Assembly: GCA_022818135.1 (NCBI GenBank)
Contig: JAFMSR010000009.1
Coordinates: 21,359,159 to 21,423,158 of the forward strand
DNA: 64,000 bases
Reading direction: 5' to 3'
DNA from: Saxidomus purpurata
Taxonomy: Eukaryota > Mollusca > Bivalvia > Venerida > Veneridae
Below, one piece after another: positions 63,869-64,000 of this stretch; the first letter of the stretch is position 1; the number at the start of each line of letters is the position of its first letter. A program made the position numbers and the translations under genes. Under the pieces are notes generated by a model. The model had not been told where the DNA came from, ran no database searches, and worked only from the letters and a program-made list of their open reading frames with translations.

Positions 63869-64000
63869 TGAAACCAAATATATTATTTTTAATAATGTCT
63901 ATCAAGATTCTGTAGCTAGTGTTGATCTTTAACAAGTCGGCTATCGATTGTAGAAAGAAGAGACGTATTAATGTCTTTTTATCATATTCAAAAATCCTAA

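Overview
The window is AT-rich animal DNA and looks like a bivalve mollusc. The clues are a very large intron-rich gene, many tandem-repeat elements of the bivalve 'pearl' type that end in a GGAC microsatellite plus a hairpin, and tRNA-derived SINEs including one V-SINE-like copy. The species cannot be told from the sequence. No prokaryotic features are present.

One host gene dominates. Reading the minus strand from about 63.8 kb down to 6.7 kb, I could assemble 36 exons, nearly all with GT-AG borders and all with matching reading-frame phase, into about 2,100 continuous codons. The product is the N-terminal half of an RNF213 (mysterin)-like giant AAA+ ATPase / E3 ubiquitin ligase. It runs from a CBM20-type carbohydrate-binding domain (exons 2-3), through the long helical stalk (exons 4-28), a P-loop-like segment RSGVGKT (exon 29) and the conserved lead-in to the first canonical AAA+ module (exons 32-36). 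The Walker A exon that should follow exon 36, the later AAA modules and the RING and E3 parts are not in the window; they should lie beyond the left edge if the gene is intact.

Layout by coordinate. 0-5 kb: a nest of decayed retroelements. A Ty3-type pol/integrase pseudogene on the plus strand carries two frameshifts, one stop and a 602-bp insertion, is followed by a candidate 3' LTR, and is abutted by a 5'-truncated antisense reverse transcriptase (Penelope-like is my best guess). 5-7.4 kb: pearl-type arrays. 6.7-20.7 kb: exons 36 to 24, with a 3.0-kb inverted-repeat transposon (12466-15503) sitting exactly on the 5' splice site of exon 32. 20.7-28.6 kb: one large intron holding a 4.9-kb inverted-repeat-bounded segment. 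28.6-46.2 kb: exons 23 to 9, interleaved with pearl arrays, a Tc1-like non-autonomous element and a 1.0-kb MITE. 46.2-56.2 kb: a 10-kb intron filled by a PIF/Harbinger-like element (46686-49734, itself carrying a nested 1.37-kb element), a 3.5-kb element with subterminal repeats (50031-53578), a pearl array and a V-SINE. 56.2-64 kb: exons 8 to 1, with two TTAA-flanked MITEs and a GC-rich element packed with CGTACG.

No complete non-transposon gene other than the RNF213-like one is supported. I saw no second promoter, CRISPR or operon structure. Exon borders were called by eye from splice consensus, frame continuity and recognition of RNF213 family motifs; I ran no alignment.
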